Of a DNA stretch of 64,000 nt, positions 8,655 through 17,302 are shown in pieces. A program made the translations under genes and the position numbers. A model generated the notes under the pieces. That model was not told where the DNA came from. It did not search any database and saw only the letters and a program-made list of their open reading frames with translations. Position 1 is the stretch's first letter. Each line of letters opens with the position of its first letter. The DNA comes from UBA10001 sp964349095 (GTDB lineage Bacteria; Patescibacteriota; Patescibacteriia; Veblenbacterales; UBA10138), in the NCBI GenBank assembly GCA_964349095.1, contig CAYGFD010000001.1, positions 1 to 64,000 on the forward strand. Reading direction: 5' to 3'.

Positions 8655-10226
8655 ATGAACGATCGTTTAAATATATATGAAAAAATAGGCCTAGCGGTTT
8701 TTTTAATATTGGCATTTGTTATCTACAGTAGTTTTAGTTTCGGGTCACCCCAAAGATACAACTCACCCGATGAAATGGCTAATGCTTTTTTTGCAAAACA
8801 AGTTGCTCGGGGAGGGGAAATGTCACTGTCAATTCCAACCACTCTCAGTAGCGAAATAATCCACCCCCGTAGTACTATTGTTAAAAATCATAAAATTTTA
8901 CCCGCGAGTTTTATTGGTCTACCGATTTATTATGGAAGTATCGGCCGTGTTTTTGGTGAAGGGGCGTTGCCATATCTAACTCCGCTTTTTGGCGCTATGG
9001 CTTTGTGGGCGCTTTATAGTTTTACATGTAAAATTTTTGATAAGCCCACGGCTTGGATTTTTACATTATTGACAGCGGTCTCGCCAGCGTTTTGGTACTA
9101 TCATTCGCGACCTTTTTTTCACAACGCCTTATTTTTTGATTTAGTGGCCATTTTGATTTGGCTAGCTCATAAAATAATCTCTGAAAAAAAATGGTGGATT
9201 TATATTTTAGCCGGCTCGGTTTTTGGGTTAGCAATCGCTGTACGAAGCTCGGAGGCGGTTTGGTTGGTGCCGCTGACTTTAATATTTATTATTTGGCAAA
9301 GAAAGTCATTGGATTTTATTAAGTTGCCACTTTTTGTTTTTGCATCTGGAGTTGCATTTTTACCTGTTATTCTAACGAATTTAAAACTTTATGGTAGTTG
9401 GTGGTCCTCTGGATATCAAAGCGCGGTTACTGGAGGGGCTGGAAGTGGTGCATTAGTGGGGGCTACTAATTTATTATTGCCATTTGGTTTTAGTTTTAAA
9501 AATATTATTTTTACACTTTGGCATTACTGTATAACTTTGCAGTGGTGGATAATGATCCCCTTTGGGTTGGCTATTGTTATTTTCTTTATTAACTGGAGAT
9601 CTATGCCAAGATTGGTGCGTGGATACACTTTAATAGGTTTACTGATGACAATATGGTTAACAGTTTATTATGGTAGTTGGTTGTTTTTTGACAATACCAA
9701 TATGCACGCAACTATTGGGACTTCATATTTGAGGTATTGGCTACCGTGGTTAGTGTTTTCGCTTTGGCCGATAAGTTTTTTATTAACGCGTTGGTGGAGT
9801 AGAAGTTTTGTAAAACTAGGTGCGGTTTTATATATCATTGTATTTATATTTTTTTCTGTACAAACCGTTATATATAGTAAAGAAGAGGGACTTAAGGCTG
9901 TAAGACAAAATGTTTGGCGATTTGATAATGAATCGTCTTTGGTTCGTGCGGCTACACCTGAAAATTCAGTGATAGTTTCAGGTATAACAGATAAGTTTTT
10001 TTGGCCGGAGAGGCAAGTAATAGTTGAATTGAGTGATAATGATTATGTCGCTGTTGTTGGTTTATTAAAAGCGGGTGTTTCAGTATATAATTATAGACAA
10101 ACACTTAGTAATGAAAGTATGGTTAGGGAAAATAGTAATTTGGAACAATTTAGTTTAAAGTTTGAGAATACCATAGTGGATAATGGCGATTATAGTTTAT
10201 ATGAATATAAGGTAACAGAATTATGA
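8655..10226 (+). CDS. GT-C / GT39-like membrane glycosyltransferase
   Basis: A 523-residue polytopic protein with about 11 membrane segments. The first external loop carries YNSPDEMANAFFAKQ, with the D-E pair expected of the PMT/ArnT-type catalytic base, followed by a membrane-embedded PTAWIFTLLTAVSPAFWYY segment typical of dolichyl/undecaprenyl-phosphate sugar transferases. It likely moves a sugar from a polyprenyl-phosphate carrier to a protein or glycan on the outer face of the membrane. It is followed with a 4-bp overlap by an exported unknown protein. The substrate is unknown. Confidence 0.7.
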   Translation: MNDRLNIYEKIGLAVFLILAFVIYSSFSFGSPQRYNSPDEMANAFFAKQVARGGEMSLSIPTTLSSEIIHPRSTIVKNHKILPASFIGLPIYYGSIGRVFGEGALPYLTPLFGAMALWALYSFTCKIFDKPTAWIFTLLTAVSPAFWYYHSRPFFHNALFFDLVAILIWLAHKIISEKKWWIYILAGSVFGLAIAVRSSEAVWLVPLTLIFIIWQRKSLDFIKLPLFVFASGVAFLPVILTNLKLYGSWWSSGYQSAVTGGAGSGALVGATNLLLPFGFSFKNIIFTLWHYCITLQWWIMIPFGLAIVIFFINWRSMPRLVRGYTLIGLLMTIWLTVYYGSWLFFDNTNMHATIGTSYLRYWLPWLVFSLWPISFLLTRWWSRSFVKLGAVLYIIVFIFFSVQTVIYSKEEGLKAVRQNVWRFDNESSLVRAATPENSVIVSGITDKFFWPERQVIVELSDNDYVAVVGLLKAGVSVYNYRQTLSNESMVRENSNLEQFSLKFENTIVDNGDYSLYEYKVTEL

Positions 10227-10819
10227 CCTGGCGATGGTTGAAACTAATACTGCCCATATTATTTTTAGCGCCCGTTGTTTGGCAGGCAATAGTTAGTAAT
10301 GAACCGATAGTTGTTAAAACAAATTTTACTACTCGCACGGCTTATTTTAGTAGATTGTTGCCCGAGGGTAGAGTGGAGTTACTTAGTAAATATATATTGG
10401 TAAATACCGAGCCTATTTATTTTGATTTATTATTACCCCCGCGTTCGACGAGTGTAAATATAAGTTTAAAAGCAAATCTGTTACCAGATAATTTGCAATT
10501 AGGTGTGCGTCAAGGTGGGGGATGGGATTATGTATTTCCTGAGCAAAAGTTGGTAAACGGAGAGAGGGTAATAGTGGTTGATAGTTTTCCTTACATACCA
10601 AACCACACATTGAGAATATTGGTGTCGGCGCCAGACAGCAACGGCAAGCTGATTTTAGAAAAGGTGACCGCTAAAATATATAGGAAGCCTTTTAATTTCA
10701 ATTATGCCCAGGAATTATATAACACTTTAAATCAAGCTTTTGTAGAAAAATTTTGGAATCCAACAGTTAAAATTTTTAAACCTCGATATGAAGAGCCTGG
10801 AGCAATTACAACAGATTAA
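10223..10819 (+). CDS. Unrecognised membrane-anchored or exported protein
   Basis: A 198-residue protein that I do not recognise. It starts with a short positive region and one hydrophobic helix (about residues 5-24), which could be a signal peptide or an anchor. The remaining part is soluble, with alternating hydrophobic residues that suggest beta strands (for example SVNISLKANLL and HTLRILVSAPD). It overlaps the upstream GT-C-like gene by 4 bp and the next gene by 32 bp, so it is co-translated with both. A role as extracytoplasmic partner of the glycosyltransferase is only a guess. Confidence 0.65.
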   Translation: MTWRWLKLILPILFLAPVVWQAIVSNEPIVVKTNFTTRTAYFSRLLPEGRVELLSKYILVNTEPIYFDLLLPPRSTSVNISLKANLLPDNLQLGVRQGGGWDYVFPEQKLVNGERVIVVDSFPYIPNHTLRILVSAPDSNGKLILEKVTAKIYRKPFNFNYAQELYNTLNQAFVEKFWNPTVKIFKPRYEEPGAITTD

Positions 10820-11141
10820 TAAAAAATACCGAGAATTTATTACCTTTTTAGGTGAGGGTTTAATAATTTCGTGGTGGGTCTTGTTATTGCTGGAGTTTTA
10901 TCGCTCCGGCATGGTAAGTACGGTTTGGGATTTAAATATAATATTAATTTTGGCACTACTTTGCGTAGCTTGCGGATTGGTTTTAAATAACCAGTCATTA
11001 TTGCCTTATTCTTTTGTTTCGCTATTGTCGGCAGGCATGATAATTGTTATTGTATGGAACATGGATGCGAATATTTTTGTTAAAATAGCCGCACCAGTTA
11101 TGGGATTACTTACTTGGTTAATATTTAGAAATTATGATTGA
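10788..11141 (+). CDS. Small membrane protein of unknown function
   Basis: A 117-residue protein with four hydrophobic segments (about residues 22-40, 45-63, 68-88 and 93-113) and a charged N-terminus. No family is recognised. It overlaps the preceding gene by 32 bp and the rmlC-like gene by 8 bp, so it is embedded in the operon that runs into dTDP-rhamnose synthesis. The unusually long overlap suggests that the start codon could instead be one of the later in-frame starts, but none has better support. Confidence 0.55.
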   Translation: MKSLEQLQQINKKYREFITFLGEGLIISWWVLLLLEFYRSGMVSTVWDLNIILILALLCVACGLVLNNQSLLPYSFVSLLSAGMIIVIVWNMDANIFVKIAAPVMGLLTWLIFRNYD

Positions 11142-11607
11142 TGGTGTACAGATTAAGGCGTTAAAAGTGTTTAAAGACATACCCGACGTGCCCGATCAAA
11201 AAACTCAGCCGGGTTTTTTAATGGAGGTATTGCGGGCAGATGATAAACTCATGAAAAATTTTGGTCAAACCGTTTTTACGGTTGCCTACCCGGGGACCAT
11301 AAAAGCTTTTCACTGGCATAAGAAACAAGATGATTTATGGTTTGTAGCGACCGGTCAGGCGCAAGTGGTGCTTTATGATATGCGGGAGAGTTCTAAAACT
11401 AAAGGCGAAACACAAGTGATTATCGCTGGTGAGGGTGACTATAAATTAATCCTTATTCCGGTTGGGGTAGCCCATGGTTATCAGGTGTTGAGTCAAGAGC
11501 CGGTCCTGCTTTTTTATCACACTACCGAGGTGTATAATAAAGATAATCCTGATGAAGAACGCATACCCTTTGATGATGCGCGTATAAATTTTAAATGGAA
11601 TTTATAG
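11134..11607 (+). CDS. rfbC: dTDP-4-dehydrorhamnose 3,5-epimerase family cupin
   Basis: A 157-residue RmlC-like cupin. It converts dTDP-4-keto-6-deoxyglucose to the 4-keto-rhamnose form, or acts on a related sugar. AFHWHKKQDDLWFVATG carries the conserved histidines and the cupin strand, and LIPVGVAHGYQVL is the second conserved motif (PxGxxHGF/Y type). The protein is shorter than classical RmlC (about 180 residues) and deviates at several positions, so the symbol is by family and context: rmlB, rmlD and rmlA follow within 2 kb on the same strand. Confidence 0.75.
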   Translation: MIDGVQIKALKVFKDIPDVPDQKTQPGFLMEVLRADDKLMKNFGQTVFTVAYPGTIKAFHWHKKQDDLWFVATGQAQVVLYDMRESSKTKGETQVIIAGEGDYKLILIPVGVAHGYQVLSQEPVLLFYHTTEVYNKDNPDEERIPFDDARINFKWNL

Positions 11608-11609
11608 CC

Positions 11610-12020
11610 ATGACTGATTGCATATTTTGCCAAATAGTAAACGGGGGATTACCGTCATACAAAGTTTACGAAGACGAAAATGTTTTGGCTTTTTTAGATA
11701 TTCACCCAGTGACTAAAGGTCATACTTTGGTAATACCTAAAAAACATCACGTTGATTTCACTAGCACACCGCCAGACGAACTAGCTGACGTTATGGCCAT
11801 TGCTCAAGAGTTGGCGCCGGGGGTGGCCGAAGCAATGGGGGTATCGTCTTACAATATAAGTGTCAACAACGGTGCCGCCGCTGGTCAAGCCGTGTTTCAT
11901 TTTCACGTCCACATTATTCCTAGAAGGGAAGAAGATAATTTATCAAAGTGGCCGAGGGGGGATTATTCTGACGGCGAGGCCGAGCTGTTTTTGAAGAAAA
12001 TCAAGGCGAAGATAATATGA
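11610..12020 (+). CDS. HIT family nucleotide-binding hydrolase
   Basis: A 136-residue histidine-triad protein. The N-terminus MTDCIFCQIV contains the C-x2-C zinc-binding pair found in many HIT proteins, DIHPVTKGHTLVIPK is the family core, and the triad is seen as HFHVHIIPR. Such proteins hydrolyse purine nucleoside phosphoramidates or diadenosine polyphosphates. The ATG at 11610 gives the standard N-terminus; an in-frame start 15 bp upstream would overlap the cupin gene. The gene sits inside the rhamnose operon, although it has no known role there. Confidence 0.92.
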   Translation: MTDCIFCQIVNGGLPSYKVYEDENVLAFLDIHPVTKGHTLVIPKKHHVDFTSTPPDELADVMAIAQELAPGVAEAMGVSSYNISVNNGAAAGQAVFHFHVHIIPRREEDNLSKWPRGDYSDGEAELFLKKIKAKII

Positions 12021-13015
12021 AAATTTTAGTTACGGGTGGAGCAGGTTTTATGGGGAGCGCGTTTATTAGGCATGTTTTAAAAGAACACGCCGATGATTTG
12101 GTTGTAAATTTAGATAAGTTGACTTATGCCGGCAATCTAGACAATTTAAAAGAAGTAGAAAAAAATGAAAGATATAAATTTATTAAAGGTGATGTGGCTG
12201 ATGAAAAGGTCGTTAATGCAGTGGTCGCCGACCAAATAGATGTCATTATAAATTACGCAGCCGAAACTCACGTTGATCGTTCAATTTTAAATCCCCGGGA
12301 TTTTATCATGACCGACATCGTGGGTACCTATAATTTACTGGAAGCGGCGAAAAAGTATAAGGTGGCACGCTATATTCAAATATCCACCGATGAAGTTTTT
12401 GGATCAACCGAGACAAAATTTATCGAGGAGAGTAAATTTGATCCGTCTAGCCCTTATTCAGCATCGAAAGCGGGTGCTGATTTACTTTGTGCGGCCTATG
12501 CTAAAACATATCAGCTGCCAGTGGTAGTAACTCACAGCTGCAATAATTACGGGCCCAACCATTATCCGGAAAAATTAATTCCCCTAGCCGTCACGAATAT
12601 TTTAGAAGGTAAAAAAGTGCCGATTTATGGTGATGGTCAGCAGGTTCGAGAGTGGATATATGTTGAGGACCATGCTCGCGCTATCGATATGTTAGCTCGA
12701 AAAGAGGGAGTTGATTCTGTTTATAATATTGGAACAGGTGAGGAAGTTACCAATTTGCAATTAGTGAAGCGGTTATTGGAACTATTAGCCAAAGATGAAA
12801 AATCAATTGAATTTGTGAAAGACCGGCCGGCTCATGATAAGCGTTATGCGCTTGATAGTTCGCGACTTAGAGAATTTGGTTTTAAGCCCAAAGTAGGCTT
12901 GGATCGAGGGTTGGAGATGACTGTAAAATGGTATCAGGACAATAAGGAGTGGTGGAATAAAATAAAATCCGGTGAGTATTTGGATTATTATAAAAAACAA
13001 TATTTAGAAAGATAG
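12017..13015 (+). CDS. rmlB: dTDP-glucose 4,6-dehydratase RmlB
   Basis: Extended SDR enzyme of 332 residues that removes water from dTDP-glucose to give dTDP-4-keto-6-deoxyglucose. It has the NAD loop TGGAGFMGSAF, the catalytic Tyr-x3-Lys in PYSASKAGAD, the Thr-Asp-Glu catalytic triad region STDEVFGS, and the family motifs NNYGPNHYPEKLIPL and YGDGQQVREWIYVEDH. All are typical of RmlB and not of other SDR dehydratases. It starts 4 bp inside the HIT gene and ends one base before rmlD. Confidence 0.95.
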   Translation: MKILVTGGAGFMGSAFIRHVLKEHADDLVVNLDKLTYAGNLDNLKEVEKNERYKFIKGDVADEKVVNAVVADQIDVIINYAAETHVDRSILNPRDFIMTDIVGTYNLLEAAKKYKVARYIQISTDEVFGSTETKFIEESKFDPSSPYSASKAGADLLCAAYAKTYQLPVVVTHSCNNYGPNHYPEKLIPLAVTNILEGKKVPIYGDGQQVREWIYVEDHARAIDMLARKEGVDSVYNIGTGEEVTNLQLVKRLLELLAKDEKSIEFVKDRPAHDKRYALDSSRLREFGFKPKVGLDRGLEMTVKWYQDNKEWWNKIKSGEYLDYYKKQYLER

Positions 13016-13016
13016 C

Positions 13017-13766
13017 ATGAAAAAGGTGCTGATTTTAGGATCCAGAGGGATGCTGGGCACGGATTTGTGCAAGGCCTTTTCTAGTACTGACTTGATAGCT
13101 CTTGACCGCGAGGACCTTGATGTCACCGATAATAATGAAGTTTTGGAAAAGATTAATTCTGTAAAACCCGAATTAATTATTAACGCTACTGGTTATACTA
13201 ACGTGGATGGAGCCGAAACTGATAAAGCGGCAGCTTTTTTATTAAATGGCGAGGCGGTTAAAAATTTGGTCGAGGCAGCAGAGTCAATAGGCGCTAAGAT
13301 AATTCATTTTTCGACAGAGTATGTATTTGATGGCGCTAATCAAGTTGGTTATAGCGAAGAAGCGCAGATAAATCCTATAAATATTTATGGTGAGTCAAAG
13401 GCTGTTGGCGAGAAGTACGTACTTGAGTACGTACGTGGATTTTTAATTCGTACTTCTTGGCTTTATGGCCGGTCGCCACAACGGGGTAAGCCGAGAGGAA
13501 TAAATTTTGTTGATACAATGATTAAATTAGCGCAAGAGAAATCCGAATTAAAGGTAGTATCTGACCAATTTGGTAAACCAACGTTTACGGTTGATTTGGC
13601 TCGAGCGGTGTTTAATCTTATCGATGAAGATTATGAACCGGGAATTTATCATTTGGTCAACGAGGGGGTTTGTAGTTGGTTTGATTTTGCTAAAAAAATT
13701 TTGGAGATTAAAAAAAGTTCAACACCAATTCATCCAATCTCATCTGCTGAATACCCAACAAGCGCC
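13017..13766 (+). CDS. rmlD: dTDP-4-dehydrorhamnose reductase RmlD, interrupted by assembly gap
   Basis: Reductase that makes dTDP-L-rhamnose. The N-terminal Rossmann loop is LGSRGMLGTDL, followed by the family segments ATGYTNVDGAE and FSTEYVFDGA, and the catalytic Tyr-x3-Lys is YGESK. About 250 residues are visible before the run of 100 Ns at 13767; the family is normally 280-300 residues, so the missing C-terminus fits within the gap if its estimated length is right. The true stop is not visible. An open frame across the Ns into the next gene is an artefact. Confidence 0.9.
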
Positions 13767-13866
13767 NNNNNNNNNNNNNNNNNNNNNNNNNNNNNNNNNN
13801 NNNNNNNNNNNNNNNNNNNNNNNNNNNNNNNNNNNNNNNNNNNNNNNNNNNNNNNNNNNNNNNNNN
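13767..13866. other. Assembly gap (100 Ns)
   Basis: Exactly 100 ambiguous bases, the default size for scaffold joins, so the real length is unknown. It hides the end of rmlD and perhaps the start region of rmlA. Confidence 0.99.
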
Positions 13867-13868
13867 TT

Positions 13869-14606
13869 ATGAAAGGTGTAATTTTAGCTGGAGGCATGGG
13901 GACACGGCTTTACCCCATAACCCGAGTAACCAATAAACACTTGTTGCCAATTTACAACAAGCCGATGATTTATTATCCGCTCGAAACTTTAATCAAGGGC
14001 GGTATTAAAGATATTTTAATTGTGTCGGGGCCTGAACACGCTGGTCATTTTTTACACCTGTTAGGATCGGGAAAAGATTTTGGAGTACGATTGTCATACG
14101 AGATGCAAGAAGAGGCCGGGGGTATTGCGCAGGCCTTGGGGCTAGCTGAGAATTTTGCTGACGGCGATTCGATCGCGGCAATTTTAGGCGACAATATTTA
14201 TGAAGATAATTTAGGAAAAGACATTTCAAGTTTTTCTCAAATAAATCAAGGGGCGCATATATTTTTAAAAAAAGTTACAGACCCAGAACGTTTTGGTGTG
14301 GCAGAAGTTAGCGCTGACAAAATTGTTCAGATTGTTGAAAAACCAACAAGTCCAGTTAGTGATCTCGCTGTAACGGGCTGTTATTTATACGACGGCAATG
14401 TTTTTTCAGTAATTAAAAACCTAAAACCATCGGCTCGAGGTGAATTGGAAATCACAGATGTAAACAACGCCTTTGTTGCTAAAGGTAATATGAGTTATTC
14501 GTTGCTTGCTGGTGAATGGACTGACGCTGGTACTTTTAAGTCCCTATTGAAAGCTAATTTGTTGGCTGCCCGTCAAGCAGGTGTAGATTTTCCAGAGGCA
14601 GTCTAA
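13869..14606 (+). CDS. rmlA: Glucose-1-phosphate thymidylyltransferase, short RmlA type
   Basis: Nucleotidyltransferase of 245 residues that makes dTDP-glucose, the first step of the rhamnose pathway. The N-terminus MKGVILAGGMGTRLYPIT is the nucleotide-binding signature, followed by NKHLLPIYNKPMIYYP; AAILGDNIYED and GELEITDVNNAF are further family motifs. It is shorter than the E. coli enzyme (about 290 residues), as in the short class seen in many archaea and CPR. ATG 13869 begins right after the gap and reconstitutes the exact family N-terminus. Its last 53 bp overlap the convergent PEGA gene. Confidence 0.92.
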   Translation: MKGVILAGGMGTRLYPITRVTNKHLLPIYNKPMIYYPLETLIKGGIKDILIVSGPEHAGHFLHLLGSGKDFGVRLSYEMQEEAGGIAQALGLAENFADGDSIAAILGDNIYEDNLGKDISSFSQINQGAHIFLKKVTDPERFGVAEVSADKIVQIVEKPTSPVSDLAVTGCYLYDGNVFSVIKNLKPSARGELEITDVNNAFVAKGNMSYSLLAGEWTDAGTFKSLLKANLLAARQAGVDFPEAV

Positions 14607-15927
14607 ATAAACCCTCTCTAGTTTCTAGGGTGAGGAGTTCTTTAGCGACCGTCATATAAAAATCTGTTATAGGGTTGGTTTGCGAAGCGACCACCCATTT
14701 TTGTTGTTCAAAAACCGGCTCTAGCTCTAACGCTTCAATATTTGATGTGGTGGAAAACAGAATGTAGTTTTCATTATACCAACGGGCACGACCAATCGCC
14801 GAACTAATGCGATAAAGCAAATCTAACTTATCTTCGCTCGGCGTGTATTGCCAAATCTCAAAATTGTTATTAAGTAATAATTTTTTTTCGTCAACCGACC
14901 AATCAATATTGGTGACGGCTGGTAATTTTATAATTGGTCTTAAGGATGTAAGTGGAGAGTCAAGAAGGTAAAGTAGATGCCGATTGGTGTCAATAATAGG
15001 TAACCAATCGTCACTCTTATCCATAAATTTAAATTCGGAGGACAGTGGTATTTCTTCTGGTAGAGGAACTGTTTGGAGGTTTCGTGGATTTAGTATTTTA
15101 ATTATTTGACCGACTCCGTTTTGTTTCACTATTGCGTAAATTAATTTTTGGTGATTACGGAAATCAATTAATGGTGCCTGCCAGAGTAGTTTGGCGATAT
15201 TAGACTGAATATCAAATTCAAACAGTTCTTTATCTGAGGCGTAGTATAAAGTGTCTTGATCAGTTGTTGACCAATGTGCAACCTGAATATTACTGTCGTT
15301 TGGTATTTTTACGACAGTTTTTTGATTTGAAGTGAGGTTGTATATAAACCAGATATTCTCGGCGTTCTTAGCCAAGATTTGGCGATTTGTTGGCGACCAC
15401 TCCATGTAAACTATCGCTTGTTCTAATGGAAGCTTATCAATCCGTACCGATTCAGCCGAAGTAAGGTTTAATAGCCATAGCTCGAAATCTTTTTTTAATG
15501 TCTTGGTATAAATTAATGTTTCACGATTTGGCGATATGACCGAATAGGAGTTTGTGGCATCGTCTAAAATTTTACCCGGCTGAGGTTCGGCCCATAACTT
15601 AATATTATCTAGCCTCGTTACCTGATGGTCGTAGACTGTAATCTTCTGTTCCCAAGTTTGCCACCCATCATAGCGAACAGTCACGGTATAATTACCGGCA
15701 TGTAAATTTTTTATAGACATCGGGGTTGATTCTTCTTGTTGTTTACCGTCTAGCCAAACAGTTGCACCTTCCGGCGTAGTGATAACAGAAACAGCACCGC
15801 TGGTTTCAATTTTTCTGTTAAAGAAATCATAATGGTAACCTTGAGACCATAAGGTTAACCAAGCGCCAATTAAAAAAAATACTGCAAAAAAAGATATATA
15901 AATTACACGACGACTCTGGAGTTTCAT
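14554..15927 (-). CDS. PEGA-domain membrane-anchored beta-propeller protein
   Basis: A 457-residue protein with one N-terminal membrane helix (about residues 8-27) and a PEGA domain at roughly 45-110 (VITTPEGATVWLDGK, then NLHAGNYTVTVRYDGWQTW). The rest looks like repeated WD40/TolB-type beta-propeller blades, for example VISPNRETLIYTK, YMEWSPTNRQILAK and NIDWSVDEKKLLLN. It is probably attached to the outside of the membrane and may bind surface polymers. The 3' end overlaps rmlA by 53 bp on the other strand. The function is inferred from architecture only. Confidence 0.75.
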   Translation of the reverse strand: MKLQSRRVIYISFFAVFFLIGAWLTLWSQGYHYDFFNRKIETSGAVSVITTPEGATVWLDGKQQEESTPMSIKNLHAGNYTVTVRYDGWQTWEQKITVYDHQVTRLDNIKLWAEPQPGKILDDATNSYSVISPNRETLIYTKTLKKDFELWLLNLTSAESVRIDKLPLEQAIVYMEWSPTNRQILAKNAENIWFIYNLTSNQKTVVKIPNDSNIQVAHWSTTDQDTLYYASDKELFEFDIQSNIAKLLWQAPLIDFRNHQKLIYAIVKQNGVGQIIKILNPRNLQTVPLPEEIPLSSEFKFMDKSDDWLPIIDTNRHLLYLLDSPLTSLRPIIKLPAVTNIDWSVDEKKLLLNNNFEIWQYTPSEDKLDLLYRISSAIGRARWYNENYILFSTTSNIEALELEPVFEQQKWVVASQTNPITDFYMTVAKELLTLETREGLFRLPLENLHLLDGQPTN

Positions 15928-15958
15928 GGTTTGCTTTTATTAGTTTAAAACTATAAAA

Positions 15959-15987
15959 TTACCAATAATTGCCTAATTCCTTATAAT
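15959..15987 (+). promoter_or_regulatory. Leaderless promoter of murA
   Basis: TATAAT at 15982-15987 follows TTACCA (15959-15964) with 17 bp spacing. The murA ATG at 15994 lies 7 nt after the -10 box, where transcription itself should start. No Shine-Dalgarno is present. Confidence 0.65.
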
Positions 15988-15993
15988 TGTATC

Positions 15994-17256
15994 ATGAGTT
16001 CATTAGTTATTGAAGGCGGAGTAAAACTGAGTGGCGACATACTAATTCCGGGGGCTAAAAATTCAGCCACTCCGATTTTGGCGGCGGCACTACTTGTTGC
16101 TGGCCAGTGCACCATTCATAATGTGCCAACTATTACAGATGTTGAAAAGATGCTTAATCTCTTAAAAAGTTTGGGTGTAGAAGTAAAAAGAGAGGGTACT
16201 ACTGTTGTAACTAAAGCGAGTAATATTAATTTAAGTAATTTAGTAGCCAACGACGTGAAGGCGATGAGGTCTTCAATTTTGTTATTTGGTCCATTGTTAG
16301 CCCGTTGTAAAAACATACGGCTTCCTGAACCGGGGGGATGTATTATTGGTAATCGTCCATTGTCAGCTCATCTACACGGTTTAGCGCAAATGGGTGTGAC
16401 TTATGAAACGGGGCATGATTATTATGATTTAAAAACTGACGGACTCAAGGGCGCCCGGATTGTTTTGCCAGAATTTTCAGTAACCGCAACCGAAAATTTA
16501 ATTATGGCGGCAGTTTTGGCAAAGGGGCAAACAGTAATTGAAATAGCGGCTACCGAACCGCATGTTCAGGATTTGTGCAATTTTCTAGTTAGCGCTGGTG
16601 CGCGTATTGCAGGTATCGGTACTCATACACTCACAATAGATGGCGTAGCTGAGTTGCGGGAAGTAGAGTATACAATAATTCCTGATCCCATTGAGGCTGG
16701 AACGTGGGCGGTCTTAGGGGCGGTGGCGCGGGGAAGTTTAAACATAAGACCAGTCCGTCCCGAGCATCTGGATCTAGTGCTTTGGCATCTTAAGGAGATT
16801 GGTGTTGATTTTGAAATAAAGGGGGATACTTTGACTGTCCATTCATCACGACAACTTAAGCCGTTTAAAAAATTACAAGCCTTACCTTATCCAGGTTTTC
16901 CCACTGATTTACAAGCGCCATTTTCAGTATTAGCGACTCAGGCTGAAGGAACATCATTGATTCATGACCCGCTTTATGAAGGCAGAATGAACCATATCTC
17001 GGAGCTTATAAAAATGGGAGCCAATGCGTTAATTGCCGATCCGCATCGAGTAGTAATAACTGGCCCAACCACCTTATATGGTCGGGAAATAAATTCGTAT
17101 GATTTAAGAGCGGGAGCAACCTTAATAATTGCCGCGCTTATTGCAGAGGGACAGAGTAAAATTAGCGGCGCTGAAATAATTGATCGCGGGTACGCTGATA
17201 TTGAAAATCGTTTACGGGCAGTCGGTGCCAAGATTAGTCGAGACACTAATTTTTGA
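15994..17256 (+). CDS. murA: UDP-N-acetylglucosamine 1-carboxyvinyltransferase MurA
   Basis: First committed step of peptidoglycan synthesis: it transfers enolpyruvate from PEP to UDP-GlcNAc in the cytoplasm. It has 420 residues, full length. The N-terminal PGAKNSATPILAA gives the catalytic Lys22-Asn23, and PEPGGCIIGNRPLSAHLHG holds the active-site Cys116 that fosfomycin alkylates, so the enzyme is predicted fosfomycin-sensitive at this residue. FPTDLQAPFSVLATQ and the C-terminal YADIENRLRAVGA are family motifs. It is preceded by its own leaderless promoter. Confidence 0.96.
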   Translation: MSSLVIEGGVKLSGDILIPGAKNSATPILAAALLVAGQCTIHNVPTITDVEKMLNLLKSLGVEVKREGTTVVTKASNINLSNLVANDVKAMRSSILLFGPLLARCKNIRLPEPGGCIIGNRPLSAHLHGLAQMGVTYETGHDYYDLKTDGLKGARIVLPEFSVTATENLIMAAVLAKGQTVIEIAATEPHVQDLCNFLVSAGARIAGIGTHTLTIDGVAELREVEYTIIPDPIEAGTWAVLGAVARGSLNIRPVRPEHLDLVLWHLKEIGVDFEIKGDTLTVHSSRQLKPFKKLQALPYPGFPTDLQAPFSVLATQAEGTSLIHDPLYEGRMNHISELIKMGANALIADPHRVVITGPTTLYGREINSYDLRAGATLIIAALIAEGQSKISGAEIIDRGYADIENRLRAVGAKISRDTNF

Positions 17257-17302
17257 CCAGTGCGTGTGCGAATGTTAAAATCAATAGCAGTTAATAATAT
17301 AT

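Noticed and set aside
13415..13434. Perfect 20-bp palindrome (GTACGTACT, two bases, then its reverse complement)
   Set aside because: It lies within rmlD and codes for a normal part of the protein (KYVLEYVR), so it is most likely chance from Tyr-Val and Glu codons.
13017..14606. One long open frame resembling an RmlD-RmlA fusion
   Set aside because: It is open only across 100 Ns; RmlA has its own start directly after the gap.
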